DNA of 64,000 bases from Sternotherus odoratus (Eukaryota; Chordata; Testudines; Kinosternidae), in contig JAVMKO010000001.1 in assembly GCA_032164245.1 (NCBI GenBank), positions 82,147,892 to 82,211,891 on the forward strand. Direction: 5' to 3'. Below, piece by piece: positions 42,901-54,900 of the stretch. Position numbers and translations under genes: made by a program. The first letter of the stretch is position 1. Each line of letters starts with the position of its first letter. The notes beneath the pieces were generated by a model. The model did not search any database. It was not told the origin of the DNA and was given only the letters and a program-made list of their open reading frames with translations.

Positions 42901-45900
42901 ATCTAAGCCCCCCTGCTCTTTGTTCCTGACTTCCCCCCTCACGAAACCCTGTCACCCTAATCATCACCTCCCGGGACCCCACCACCTAAGCCCCCGCCCC
43001 ACTTACTGTGCTCAGCCGGGGACTCCATCCCGAGCGCGGGGCCCCACGGCTAGGCCCAGGTGGGGCCGCATGGCTCGCCGCATTCCACCTGGTGCCTCAG
43101 CCCAGGAGCATGGGGCCCTGCGGCTCGCCGCACTCACCCGGCCACTGGGCTCACCTGCGAGCTCGGCCCACTGAGCTCGCAGGCCGGATAAAAATGGCCA
43201 GCGGGCCGCATATGCCCCATGGGCCGTAGTTTGCCCACCCCTGCTATAGAGGCTCATGCTTTTGGATCCAGAGGTCCTGGGTTCAATCCCTACAGACTTC
43301 TCCTGGGGCATGAATACACCAGGTGAGGAGGCTCAGCTTCTGGCTTCTTTCCACTTAGTCTCTACTACCTGCCCAAACCAGAGTCCCCTTCATGAATGCT
43401 GGGGTTTGGCCAGGCTCCTCATTGCCCAGCCATTCTCCCATTGCCCGCTGTGCCTGCCCAGACGCTGTGCCAGTTTCACACCCTAGCCCGGCAGCCCCAG
43501 CTCTTTTTGCTCTCCGCTGGCTATGCGCCTCCTCACCATTCCTTGCTGCACCATCCAGTTAGTTAGCGGGGCTCCATCAATGGAAGCGTTAGGTTCCATC
43601 TGGTTAAGAGAGAGTCTGCACTGAGAGCTGCTTTCGAGGCAGGAGGTTGAGGAGATGATGGGAGCAGAGCGGGTCAAACCCTGACCATCCAGAACTCCAG
43701 GAGGGTGGGGAGGGGGAGTCTAGAGGACAAAGAAAAGTCCACCCCTGCTTGGGGGCTTTGGAGGAGGGGATATGGAGCATCACACCACTCTGGGACCAAA
43801 TCCAGTCCAGCCCCATGTTAGCGACGACTGGAAATTACCACCATCACACTGGTTAAGGACTGGCTTGGATGAAATACCTTGGGAGGCTCTGCCTTAATGG
43901 ACATCGTTGATTGGCACTCCTGTTGGGCAGGGAGGATGGGCCCATTACTAGTGGGAAGTGGAAAGCCCCTCAGCCACTTACCGCTCCTGTGCTCTGCTGC
44001 CGGGCATCTAGGGCTCCAGCCAGCCCTTTGTTTGCTTGGGGGTCTTCGTACTTTACCCTGAAAGAGAGCAGCAGGTTACCATGAATGCATAGAAACGGCA
44101 GGAATACGCAAGGGGGCAAGCTGTGGAGGACCAATCACCCAGCAGAATTCATACATATAAATGCTTGCTTGCTGCGACCCGGAAGATCTACCTGAGAGAT
44201 TTGGGAAATCTCAGATGTGTGCAAACCCCGGCTTGTTAGAAACACTACAGTAAGGTCCAACCCAAACACTGCAGCAAGATTGTGAGGTACCACAAGAAGG
44301 TACTAGAACATTATTCTATGATGGCTGGGCCACCATCTTGGCCAACACCAAGGATGAAACCAGGGGCCTCCAGAGCTAGAAGCTAGAGCTGAAGAACCAG
44401 CCTGAGATCTGGAACAGACTGACATCCTCTCTGGACTGGGCAGAGAGGGGAACATAACACACACTGACCAGTGGGGCAAAATGGCTGTACAAGGGCCCAC
44501 CGCCAAACAAAACCCTCCCCAACACAAGCACACTTCACCCACCTCACCCTTCCCCAGGCAGACCGCACCTGTCACAGCCTCCCTGACAGTCATGAACCCA
44601 CTAGTGGCTGAGATTCCACGGCCTGTGTAACGCATGAGGTCAGGCCCGACGAGCAGAACAGTCCCTTCTGGCCTTTACGCCTATGAACGTGTAAATACAA
44701 CGACCTCTCCACACAAAAACACACCTTACCCAAGATCCCCCCCCTTCAGACACACACCACCTATCTGCCTCCTCCTCTACGTCGCTCCTTGCAGTCCCCA
44801 TCGGACCAGGGAGGGGAGACTAGCTCCTATGCCGGGAGGATGAAGCCACCTTGGAGGACGTCCCAGCACTGGAGGCCTGCGAGCTGGGGTGCTCCCGTCG
44901 TTTAGCTGCTCTCATTGGAGGGCAGGGGCTTGGGCCACTTGCGCTCAAACTTTTCAAAGAAGTTCTTGTCGGTGAAGGGCCCGCTGTGGACGATGGCGTT
45001 GAGGATAAAGTAGAGCGCCGCCACCATGCCGCTGATGAGGAAGAAGGGCAGGAAGGGCTTGAGGTGCTTCCAGAACTGCTGCGCCCAGGTACTCATGAGT
45101 CACGGGGCCGGGGAGATGCCCCGGCCCCACTGCTGGGATCTCCTGCAGAGGCAGCCTGGTCCGACAGCAGCGGGGGAGCAGCTCAGCACAGAGAGAGGGA
45201 GATGCAGGGCCGGTGGCATAGGGAGTCTGAGTCAGCAAGTGCAGAGGCTGGCTGGCAGGAGAGCAAGCGCAGTGGTGGCGAGAGCCGGCTGAAGGGGGTG
45301 GCAAGGAATAAATAGAAGATGCCTTGTTTTTGGAACGATCACAAGTCCCTGTCCCCGAAGGATCGGGTTATGCTGGCGAGGATACACTTCCATTCCGGCC
45401 CAGCCTCTAGACGGCCGCCCAGCACAGTGGGGGAAGGGAGCTCACTGAGCATGCACCAGGAGATCAGGTTTCATTACAAAATCAGGTGCTGTTGGCTTCT
45501 ATGCCCCTTCCCCATCTTGCCTCTGTCCATAGAGCTCCACTGCACCCCAGCTCTCTGCAGGTGGCCCATTGAAAGCACTGCCCGCAGCACATCATGTGAA
45601 CAGCCTGGGCACCCTCGTCCTCACATGGCTGCTTTCACGTTATAGCCCAATCACTGCTTGGCACAAGTGACAGGGATTCAGATCCCGGGGTTCAACCTTT
45701 CAGTACCAAACGCTGTGCCAGGTACATCCAAGAAACATCCTGGGACCCAACCGACTTTGCATGAGTGTCTGTATTCAAGCACAACCCCCACAATAACACG
45801 CATCCCAGCAGCAGCGGAGATGGTTACCAAGCTGAAACGCTGCCTGGACAGACCCGGGAACCAGGCTTTCTGTGACACAACTGCACATTTTCACACCCAC

Positions 45901-48900
45901 GTGGTAAGCTCTGCAGATGGAACTGGCTTAGCAGAAGAGGCAGTTGGTGTTTGGACTCTGGTCCTGTCAGAACTGGCCACCAGCAGGAAGAGGCAGGGAG
46001 TTGAACCGAACCCAAAAAATGGTTCAGAGAAGTTTTTTTGAGTGAACCGCAACAAACCCTCACCTGAAAACCTCTTAGTCACATTGGGCCCAAACTGGAA
46101 TTGAAACCAAAAAAACCCAAACCCGGTAACTGGTTCAAAATAACAGGTTCAATAATCAAGCACTGAGGGAGAATATTTTTTTTGGGGGGGGGGGGGAGGA
46201 GGGTACTGAGGGAGGGTTTGTCTTGGTTGAACTCTTAAAGAGAGGGGAAGAGATTACACTTCCCAGGAAGCCATAGGAGGAGATGAGCCAAGAGGGAGGA
46301 GGGGGAGAGAGAGAGAGAGATTCTGGGATGGGTAAAAGCGACAAAGAGGCTTGTAACACCTTATAGACTAACAGATCTTAGGGATCATGAGCTTTCGTGG
46401 GCTAAGACCCACTTCATCAGATGAAGATGGGATGGGTAGTTTTTATGGCTGTTGTGCCCTAGTAGAGGACTGCCCATGGAAGGGAACTACAACTCCCCAA
46501 AACACCTCCCTCCCCTCTCTGTCTCCTCCCTCCTCCTGCTTGTTCTTGCCACAGGAGGCAGTGTAAATCAGGCATTTTCTAGGCTGACACTGAGTTTGTC
46601 ACCTCATTGGTGAAATATGACCGAGTTCTGGAGGATGTTGTACTAGTGCAAGTAGCTTCTTTAAAAAAATAAAAGAATAATCATTTTTCTACAATGAAAG
46701 ATATATGTATCATTGTATTCTTTTGCTAGGAGTTACAACGCCAGCATAAGAGTGCATGACCCAATCCGCAGGAACGTGGTTGAACCGGTTCAAACGGGTT
46801 CAACATGGTTGAACCGGTTACTGAACCATCGTTCTAAGTTAGTGCCTGACCCGGAACCAAACTGGAGCAGGGGTGCCAGAATGGGCGTGGGCGGGCATGC
46901 CCCCCTGCTTTTTACTGGCAGTAAGGATGAGTGATAGGGGAGGGTGGACAGGAATGAAGGGGGGGAAGGGTGCTGGGGGAAGAGGCAATGCAAGGGCGGG
47001 GCTTCAGGAAGAAAGGGCAGGGCCTTGAGGGTGGCATGGTTCTAGGGTGACCAGATAGCAAGTGTGAAAAATTGGGACAGGGGGTTGGGGATAGGGTGAC
47101 CAGACAGCAAATGTGAAAAATCGGGACAGGAGGTGGGGGGTAATAGAAGCCTATATTAGAAAAAGACCCCAAAATCAGGACTGTCCCTATAAAAATCAGG
47201 ACATCTGGTCACCTACATGGTATGGGCACCTGTGGCCTCCCACTTTTAGGGTGCTTCTGCCACTCCTGAACCAGAGAGTTAGGAAATATTGATGAACAGG
47301 AACCAGAAACAAACCAGAATTTTTAACGGTTTGACTCCCTAGAAACAGGACACCAGGCTAAAATGGATCAAGGATTTAAACCTATACTGCAGAGTGTGAG
47401 ATTCCACAGAGATTGGTCCACCTAGTGGGGTGATTTGTATTCCTAACCCAGAGCCCTGCTCCTCATCAGCAATGACCCCTATACTGACCCCCTCCACTCA
47501 AGGGGTTAATAAACTCTAACACACTTTGCTAAAGCTGCTCAGAATGAATTAGCTAAAGCTGTAAGTTATTTCTTTGCAGCTGCAATTCCCAGAAGCAGTG
47601 TGAGAAGCACACTGGGCAGGGGAAGGATCAATCCTAAAGATAACCTCTGTCTTCTGCAAGAAACAAAGGATGGCACAACGTTCTCCTGTAGGTTAAGCCC
47701 TGGGAGCTCATGGTTTGAAAACTTGAAGCACAGGCACCAGAACCAAGATGAACCAAAGAGCATGGTTCTCTGTCCCCCTCTAATGGCTAGTCCATAGATC
47801 AGGGCAAACTATGGCCCGCGGGACAGTCCTGTCCGGCCCACCTGAGCTCCTGGCCAGGGAGGCGAGCCCCGGCCCCTTCCCTGTCCGTTCCCCACTAGCT
47901 AGCCATGCTGCTAGCACTCCGGCCTGCTGCTCCTGCCGGGGAGCATTGCAGCGGCGTGACTGGCTCCGGCGAGCAGGGGCGGGATTGGATAAGGGGCAGA
48001 GGGCGGTTGGATGGGGCGGAGATTCAGGGAGAGGGAAGTCAGAGGAGGGGAAGCAGGGGGTTGGATTCTGGGGGGCCATTGGGGTGGGAGTGTGGATATG
48101 TGTTGGGGCGGTCAGGGGACAGGGAGCGGGGGTGGGGGGGATGGGGCCATGATATTTGGGGAGGCACAGCCTTCCCAACCCAGCCCTCCATTCTGTTTCA
48201 CAACCCCTTGTGGCCCTCGGGCCAAAATGTCTGCCCACCCCTGCCATAGATAAGGCTGAGCTATGGAAGCTGGGCTCTTTAGCTGAAGCTGCAATAATGT
48301 AACCTAGTGCTGACACGGCACTTTTCATCAGTAGATCTCAAAGCACTTGACAAAGGAGGGCAGGGTCATCATCCCCTCCTCTTTTACAGGTGAGGAAACT
48401 GAGGCACAGAAAGGGGAAGTGACTTACCCAAGGTCACCCAGCAGGCCAGTGGCAAAGCTAGGAATAAAACCCAAGTCTCCTGAGTCCCAGTCCAATACTC
48501 TATCTATGAGGTCACAGTCTCACCCAGTAAGTGCTCATGGTCTGAGATCTAAAGGTCCTAAGTTCAGTCCCCACTGCTGCCAGCCCACCCAGGGCACTGT
48601 GTTACACAAAAATTAAGATAGCGCCAAGGAGACACAACCGCTCAAGCCCTACATATCCATCCCTTATTGCCCAGCGCAGCAAACCTCTCTGTGACCAACA
48701 GGGAAGTGACATACAGACATTCCTTCTCCCATCCCTGGGCAGGGTGTGCCAAAGGCCTTAGGTAGGGGAAACAGCTAAGGGCAAAGCAATGAGAGCAGAA
48801 GCCCTGCCCCACAATACTACATGAAAAGAGCTAGCTCCCTCCTCAGCCTCAGGACTCTCAGGAATGCTTAGCAGCTGGGTACCCAGGACTCCCTTCTCCC

Positions 48901-51900
48901 AACTGAGGTAACCCTTCTCCTCCCCATACCCTGCAATCAAACACCCTCAGAGATCACGAAGACAGGTGCCGCCACTCACTCTTTGCGCTGCTCAGCCAGC
49001 GAGCTGCCCCGCGTCAGAGCAAACATGTCAAACTCTTCCTCCAGTTTGCCAGAGCTGTCTAGGGACTGCAGCCCCGCACTGACGCTGCCGGGACCCAGAT
49101 CTGCGGGGGCAAGAGAGGAGCAAGATATATACATGGCACAAGGGAAACACGACAAGACAGAGCAGGAGCTTGTGCAGCTGGTTAGAAAGCTTAAGACTAA
49201 TTAAAACAGGTTCAACTTCTGCTGGGGGGGAGGGGTTCCTCTCCTTCTGGGCAGTGGCTGCAGGGGAAAACACATCTCTAGGGCTATTCAGTGGATGCAT
49301 TTGCAGTTCAGACAACGGCCCATCAAGAGCACCAGGTTCGACGGCTTACGGGCCATATCCCTCCAAAACAGGGCGAGTCACACCTGGATAATTACAAACA
49401 ATGCACCTGATTTCCCTCATGCCTCCTGTCTCCAGAGCACTGTACAAACATTAGCCAATGGGCGCCCCTGTGTGTTCCCTCCCCCCTGCCCCTCCCCGTG
49501 AGGAGCTCCACACCCAGTGTGTGTGTGTGTGTGTGGGGGGGGGTGTCACTGCTTGGTTACTTACTTATTCCAGCCAGCTGAGAGGAGAGGCTGTTGGCAG
49601 CTTCGGGCGGCTTGTCTATCAGAGGAGCACTGGGCCCCGTGTTGACCCAACTGTTTTCCACCTCAATAGGGACCTTCGGGGAGAGAGGAGAGTTATTCTC
49701 TACTCCTGCATCCTGGGTTTAGCCCTCACTAATCCCTGCCCGTTCTCCTCACCATGTGTATCTGAGAGGGAGACCCTCCTCAGCAAGAGATGTAGGCCTC
49801 AGGGCCTCCCCCTGCTCCTTGCAGGGAGAGGGCTGTGAATGGTGTTAAAGCAACTTCTCTCTAGGTCACCATCCTCCCGTTTCTCCTGACTGCCAGCAGG
49901 TCAGGTGCTAGCTCATAGGCCATAGCAGTGCTGATACTGGTGCCTCTGATCCTTTCCCATGAGGGGACATGCCCCTCGCTGAGCAATACACGGTGAGCGT
50001 GGTGGTTGCTAGCCCAACACCCGTCTGCTGTCGGTCTGAGAGACCATGCTGGATACTCACATGGCTGCTAGCCCTAGGTGAGATGTTAGGATTGGGTAAG
50101 AAACTTTCTTTCCCATGCCAGTGCAGGCCAAGCCAATGCAGCAGACCAGCTGGGTTTCAGAGCTTGTGAGGAAGCCACAGCGATTCTCCCTTCACCCAAC
50201 CCACAAACAGCAGGGCGTGGAGGATGCAAATCAGGCTTCACTACATTCCTATCTGCAAGGTGCCCAGAACCCTGCATGGGAAAGGAGCTCAGAGTTACCT
50301 TAATGGGCTGGCCAGCCTGGAGCCGCTCGAACCTGCAAGGGAGAGATGAAATGAGACAACTTTCTACAGCAAGAGCTTTCATGGCTGCTGAGCATTTCAA
50401 GCAATTATTCACCCTGATCCTTCTGGCTTAACCCCTTACCCCAAGGGCTGGCTTGGCCTGCCCCATCATGTCTGGAGGAAGGAGGGATCCCTGTTTGGGG
50501 TTTGAGTCTGACTCAAGGTAACAGATCCTGGAGGAAATCCACAAGGGGCATGTCCTGGGGGATGGCACAGGGAAGTGTCTGTGCCTGGCAGTATTCCAAC
50601 ACCAAGAGACCCAGGAGTTGCTTTTCTTTTTGGATGGGAGAGGGGGGAATCTCCTTGCTTCCTCCCAGAATCCATTCAAATCTCCTACTAGAATTACAGG
50701 AGGGGCTGCTGGAATGTAGGAGAGCGGCAAATACCTCTGCACATGCTAGAGGTCTGGGGATCTACCCTCTCTGTTCTGCTCAGCAGCCTCGTGGCTTGGG
50801 GGCCTGCTCTGATGCCCTCCTATGCGGCACGAAGGCAGATCCCTCCTCCCATCTGCCCCTTCAGAGCTGTGCTGCAGAGAGCTCTTTATGCGCCATCAAT
50901 AATTACACAAAAGCCAGCAACATGAAGGGACAGAGATGAACCAACACAAGGTGGAGCGGAGGAAACCATGCATTTTCTTGAGTAGACATAAGACGGTGGC
51001 CCCGGTTTGATAGGCCTTGTGGAAAGACAGAGACAGTTGATGGGGCAGAAGGGGAGCTGCCATGGGAGAAGGAGCCAGTGGCTTGTTCCTTGCGAAAGAG
51101 CTGGGCTGTTGTGTGAGAGGCAGGGAGGGAGAAGCTGGCGGTGCGAGGTTTCAGGGGTACCGTTCATAGCGTAGGAACACGTTGTTGAGGTTGTCGTTGA
51201 CGATGAGCAGCTCCTCCGTTAGCTGTTCGTGGAGGATGCGGGGGATCAGCTCCAGCACACGCTGCTGCATCGCTTTACACGTCCGGTTCAGTTCCTGCCC
51301 AAGGTGAGGAGAAGGAACCGCAATGGTCAGCCCAGGACACACGGGTAGCCTGAGAGTTCACAGTGTTGGAGGAGTGGGGGGCTGGGTTTAATAGTCGAAG
51401 ACTAATGGGTCTCTGCCAACGAGAAGGTAAAAGCCAAGCCCATGGATACTAGCGTGAGGGGCTCTTATGGTTATTGGCCTGGTCGAGTCTCCCAGCTGGG
51501 GAAAGCTAAACCTGAGCCTCTGGTTAAGTAGAAACACCCAATTTCCCAGTCAGCGATAGTCAACCCCCTTAGGAGACTATTCCATGGCCTCATAGCTCTC
51601 ACTGGACGGCAGCTTTTCCTTGTAGTTCAGACTAACTTTTCCCCTTTCTTAATTTCATCCTATCACTCCTCATTATACTCCACGGGAGCCCACCCTAAAT
51701 AATTCTCTCTGGACCATGCCCAGCCCCCTAGCAGCTAAGTGCAATTTCTCTCCCTGCAGGGCGTAAACACCACCCAATTCACTGAGCCATCACTTAGCCG
51801 AGCTCTCAGTATTTCTCTCTCCTCCCCTGACAGCTGCTGGAGATTCCTTACCTGAAGGAGTTCAAGGTCAGAGGGTTCAGCCTGTCCGGGCACCAGCTCC

Positions 51901-54900
51901 GTCAGCATCTCGGACATCACCTTCACGTTCCCGTTCACCACTTCCAGCTCGCTGCGCAGCTTCCCGATCTGCAAAGGAAGGAGGAAAGCGCTGACCAGGA
52001 TCTGACTGCCCACAGCAAGGCTACAGGGTTAAGGGCTAAGAGAATGGCTACTGCTGCAGACTCGATTCTGACTCCTTGATTACAGGCTCAGGAGCTCTAC
52101 CAGCTGGGAATTTTCTAGGCCCTCTAGTTACCATCTCACAGGGCTCCATTTGCCACCACCAATACCTTCTGCCACCAGGCCTCAATCTCCAGGCTGCATT
52201 CTATGCACTGGCACAAGCTACTGTTGTGACCCAGGTCCCCCTTTGCAGCCACTCAGAGAGTCTCACTTGCAAAACGAACAGCGCAGAACAAAATAAATTT
52301 CAGTCTGAGCGTGAGCCTGCACTGAGTACCAGAGGTGGCTAATGAGCCTCGGGAGAGCAGTTAGTGCCCTTGCACTATTGGGAGGTGAATAAAGTCTGCT
52401 AGAAGCTGGAGAATGCCTTCCTTCTAGGGAGGGAGTATCTGATGTCATGTTGAGTAGACGGAAGTGTGGAGGACGCAGGGACAGAGAAAGGGGTGGAACT
52501 ACTGGCATCCAGGCACGTCCTCCCCAGGCAGAGCTGACAGACACAAGAATCATTCATACACGTGGAGGAAAATATGCTGGGAGTGGGGCAAAGAGAGATG
52601 AAAATGAGGTATTGGTTGAACAAACTGTTGCCATGACGAGTCGTTGAGGAAATGGAAGCCAGGAGCCTGTTCCTGTAAAATCTCTGTGTCCCAGCACCAC
52701 TTCTCACCCTGTGTGGTTGTACCTCAGGGGATGCCATCTCTTTTCTATGCTCGTCCCAGGCAGATCCCTTTGGGATGTCACTGCTCCGTGTTGGTGATAT
52801 CACGGCTTGGCACCAAGGAGTGACTGAGTTCCCAGGGCATTCTACAGTGGTAGCACCGTCCGGAGGAAGGGGGAGCCCAGGGGCCGCAGCGTTGGGACAA
52901 AGAACTTCAAAGCGAGGTGGCAGCAGCAATACCGGGCCTGCGTTCTGCTTACCTGCTCTGGTGTGGGTGTGATGGGGGCATCGCTGGAGGCACCTGGCCC
53001 CCCTGGCAAGGAGACAGGGTGCAGGATGGATTCTACTCCCTGAGGGGAGTCGCTAGCAGGTGAGTTGTGTTCGGATGGAGAGTCAGAGCAATACACAGTC
53101 TAGAGAGAGAGCAGAACAATCACAGCACAAGAAAAGAGGAATCAGACAGCTCAGAGGCGAGAGGACACAGCCGCTGAGAGGAATGTGAATACAAACTCAG
53201 TGTCTGTTTCCAACAGCTCCGCCTGCTTCTCCATACCACATCTTCCATGGCCCCTGTGTGCCCCTCACCACCTCACTCCCATGACTTCTGTGTTCCAGGC
53301 ACAGTCCCGTTCCACCTCCACAGGGCCTCACAAGTAGGCTGCAATCAGGGACCCTTACTCCTAGAGGGCGCTCCGTGGGCTGGCTGCAGTCACAGCCCCA
53401 TACCCACAGCCCCCATATGGCAGCAGCCATATTCCCTCCCCTCAGAGGGCTCCCCCCTTACCCTCTGCGGTGTGTGGATGGGCGATAGCATGTCCAGGTC
53501 AGTCATGGGGAACTCCAGGCCTTTCCTCCTCAGGTCTTCGTAGACAGCTACAACGCCCGTCAGGTCCGGTGAGCTGCGGAACGCATCTGCCCAGGACTGG
53601 GGAGAGAAGCAGACGCGCATCCCATGACCAGTTAAAGCACGCACCCTTCTACACAAGCACCTAAGGACAACATAACCCAGGTCGGGGCCTACGCTCTGGA
53701 GATCAGTGCTTGGCACTGCCATGCTGGAGCTCCACATCCTATTCTCGGCTCCAGGGGCTGGAAGAGCTGTGGGGGTGAGGCCCGGTGGTCCAGAAGTTGT
53801 TATTCAGCACAGCATTGTGGGATACCCTGGTTCCTTGCTCCCCTACTGACCAGCATCTTGCCAAGTACTTTGTAGGGAGGAGAGAGAGGGGCTCTGCCCA
53901 GCAATCCGACTTGCTGACTCCTTCTGTCCCTCACTCACCTGTATGAGAGTCAGCACCTTGTCGTGCACTATGGTGGGTGGGTTGTTCTTGGGGAGGATGA
54001 TTCTCACCAGGACGCTTTCCACAAAATCTTGGCTGGCCACGAGAACGTGGAAGCGATGGCCACAGTTTTTAACGCACGTCTCCAGAACCTATGGAGTCAC
54101 AGGGGCGTTAGTTACGGGCCCCTCCATCCCCTGTGGTTTGCCTCGCTCCTCCAACCAGAGGGAATTGAGTGTGAGGAGAGGTGTTAGTGCTTCCATGGCA
54201 TGGCCTCCAGGTGTCCGGAGATGGAATGTCCACACGGAAGAGGTGTGAGAAGTGGCAGGGGTGGAGGGAGGGACCCTTCAGCCCGGTGGAATCCTCATAC
54301 CTGCTGGCTATCTCAGCTTCCTAGCTGAAGGATGGGGAGTGGCTTTGCCTGGGCCGATACGGAATTAGCTGGTACACAGGGCTCTACAAGGAAAACCCCA
54401 CATGATGGTATCCCTCATCGCACTTGAAGTAAAGCCTGTCAGATTTGCCATATGCCTATGTGTTGGGAGCCCTGGCTCCTACAGGATCCCCAGCCTTCCC
54501 TACTCAGACAGCAGGAATCTCATGGTGCCACTCACGCTGCAGTTCCCAAGATGGAAGCGTACCTGCTGCACCATACTCTTGACTCCACATCCCAGACTCC
54601 CTTTACAGTGCCATCCCACACCTTAGTCCAAGCCCCCCGTCCCCATTTCCAGACTGTGAATACCACTCCCCCAGACAATTCCATCTCCTCCCTGTCTTAT
54701 TTGGATCCGACTGTGACCAATTGAGCTGTACTGTGGTCACCCCTGGAGATGGCAAGGGCCAGTGGTAGAGCAACCCAATGACCTAGCAGGGCTCATGGAG
54801 CTAAGAAAGGGATCACACCACTCACTGTCAAAGCCAGCATGACCTCATGGAAGTTCTTATTTCCTACGATCCTCTTCTTTATGGCTCGGAAGGCATCTTT

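Noticed and set aside
44954..45304. 116-codon frame overlapping the nested microprotein
   Set aside because: Different phase, Pro/Ser/Cys-rich composition, no hydrophobic or domain pattern; a shadow of the microprotein frame and its leader.
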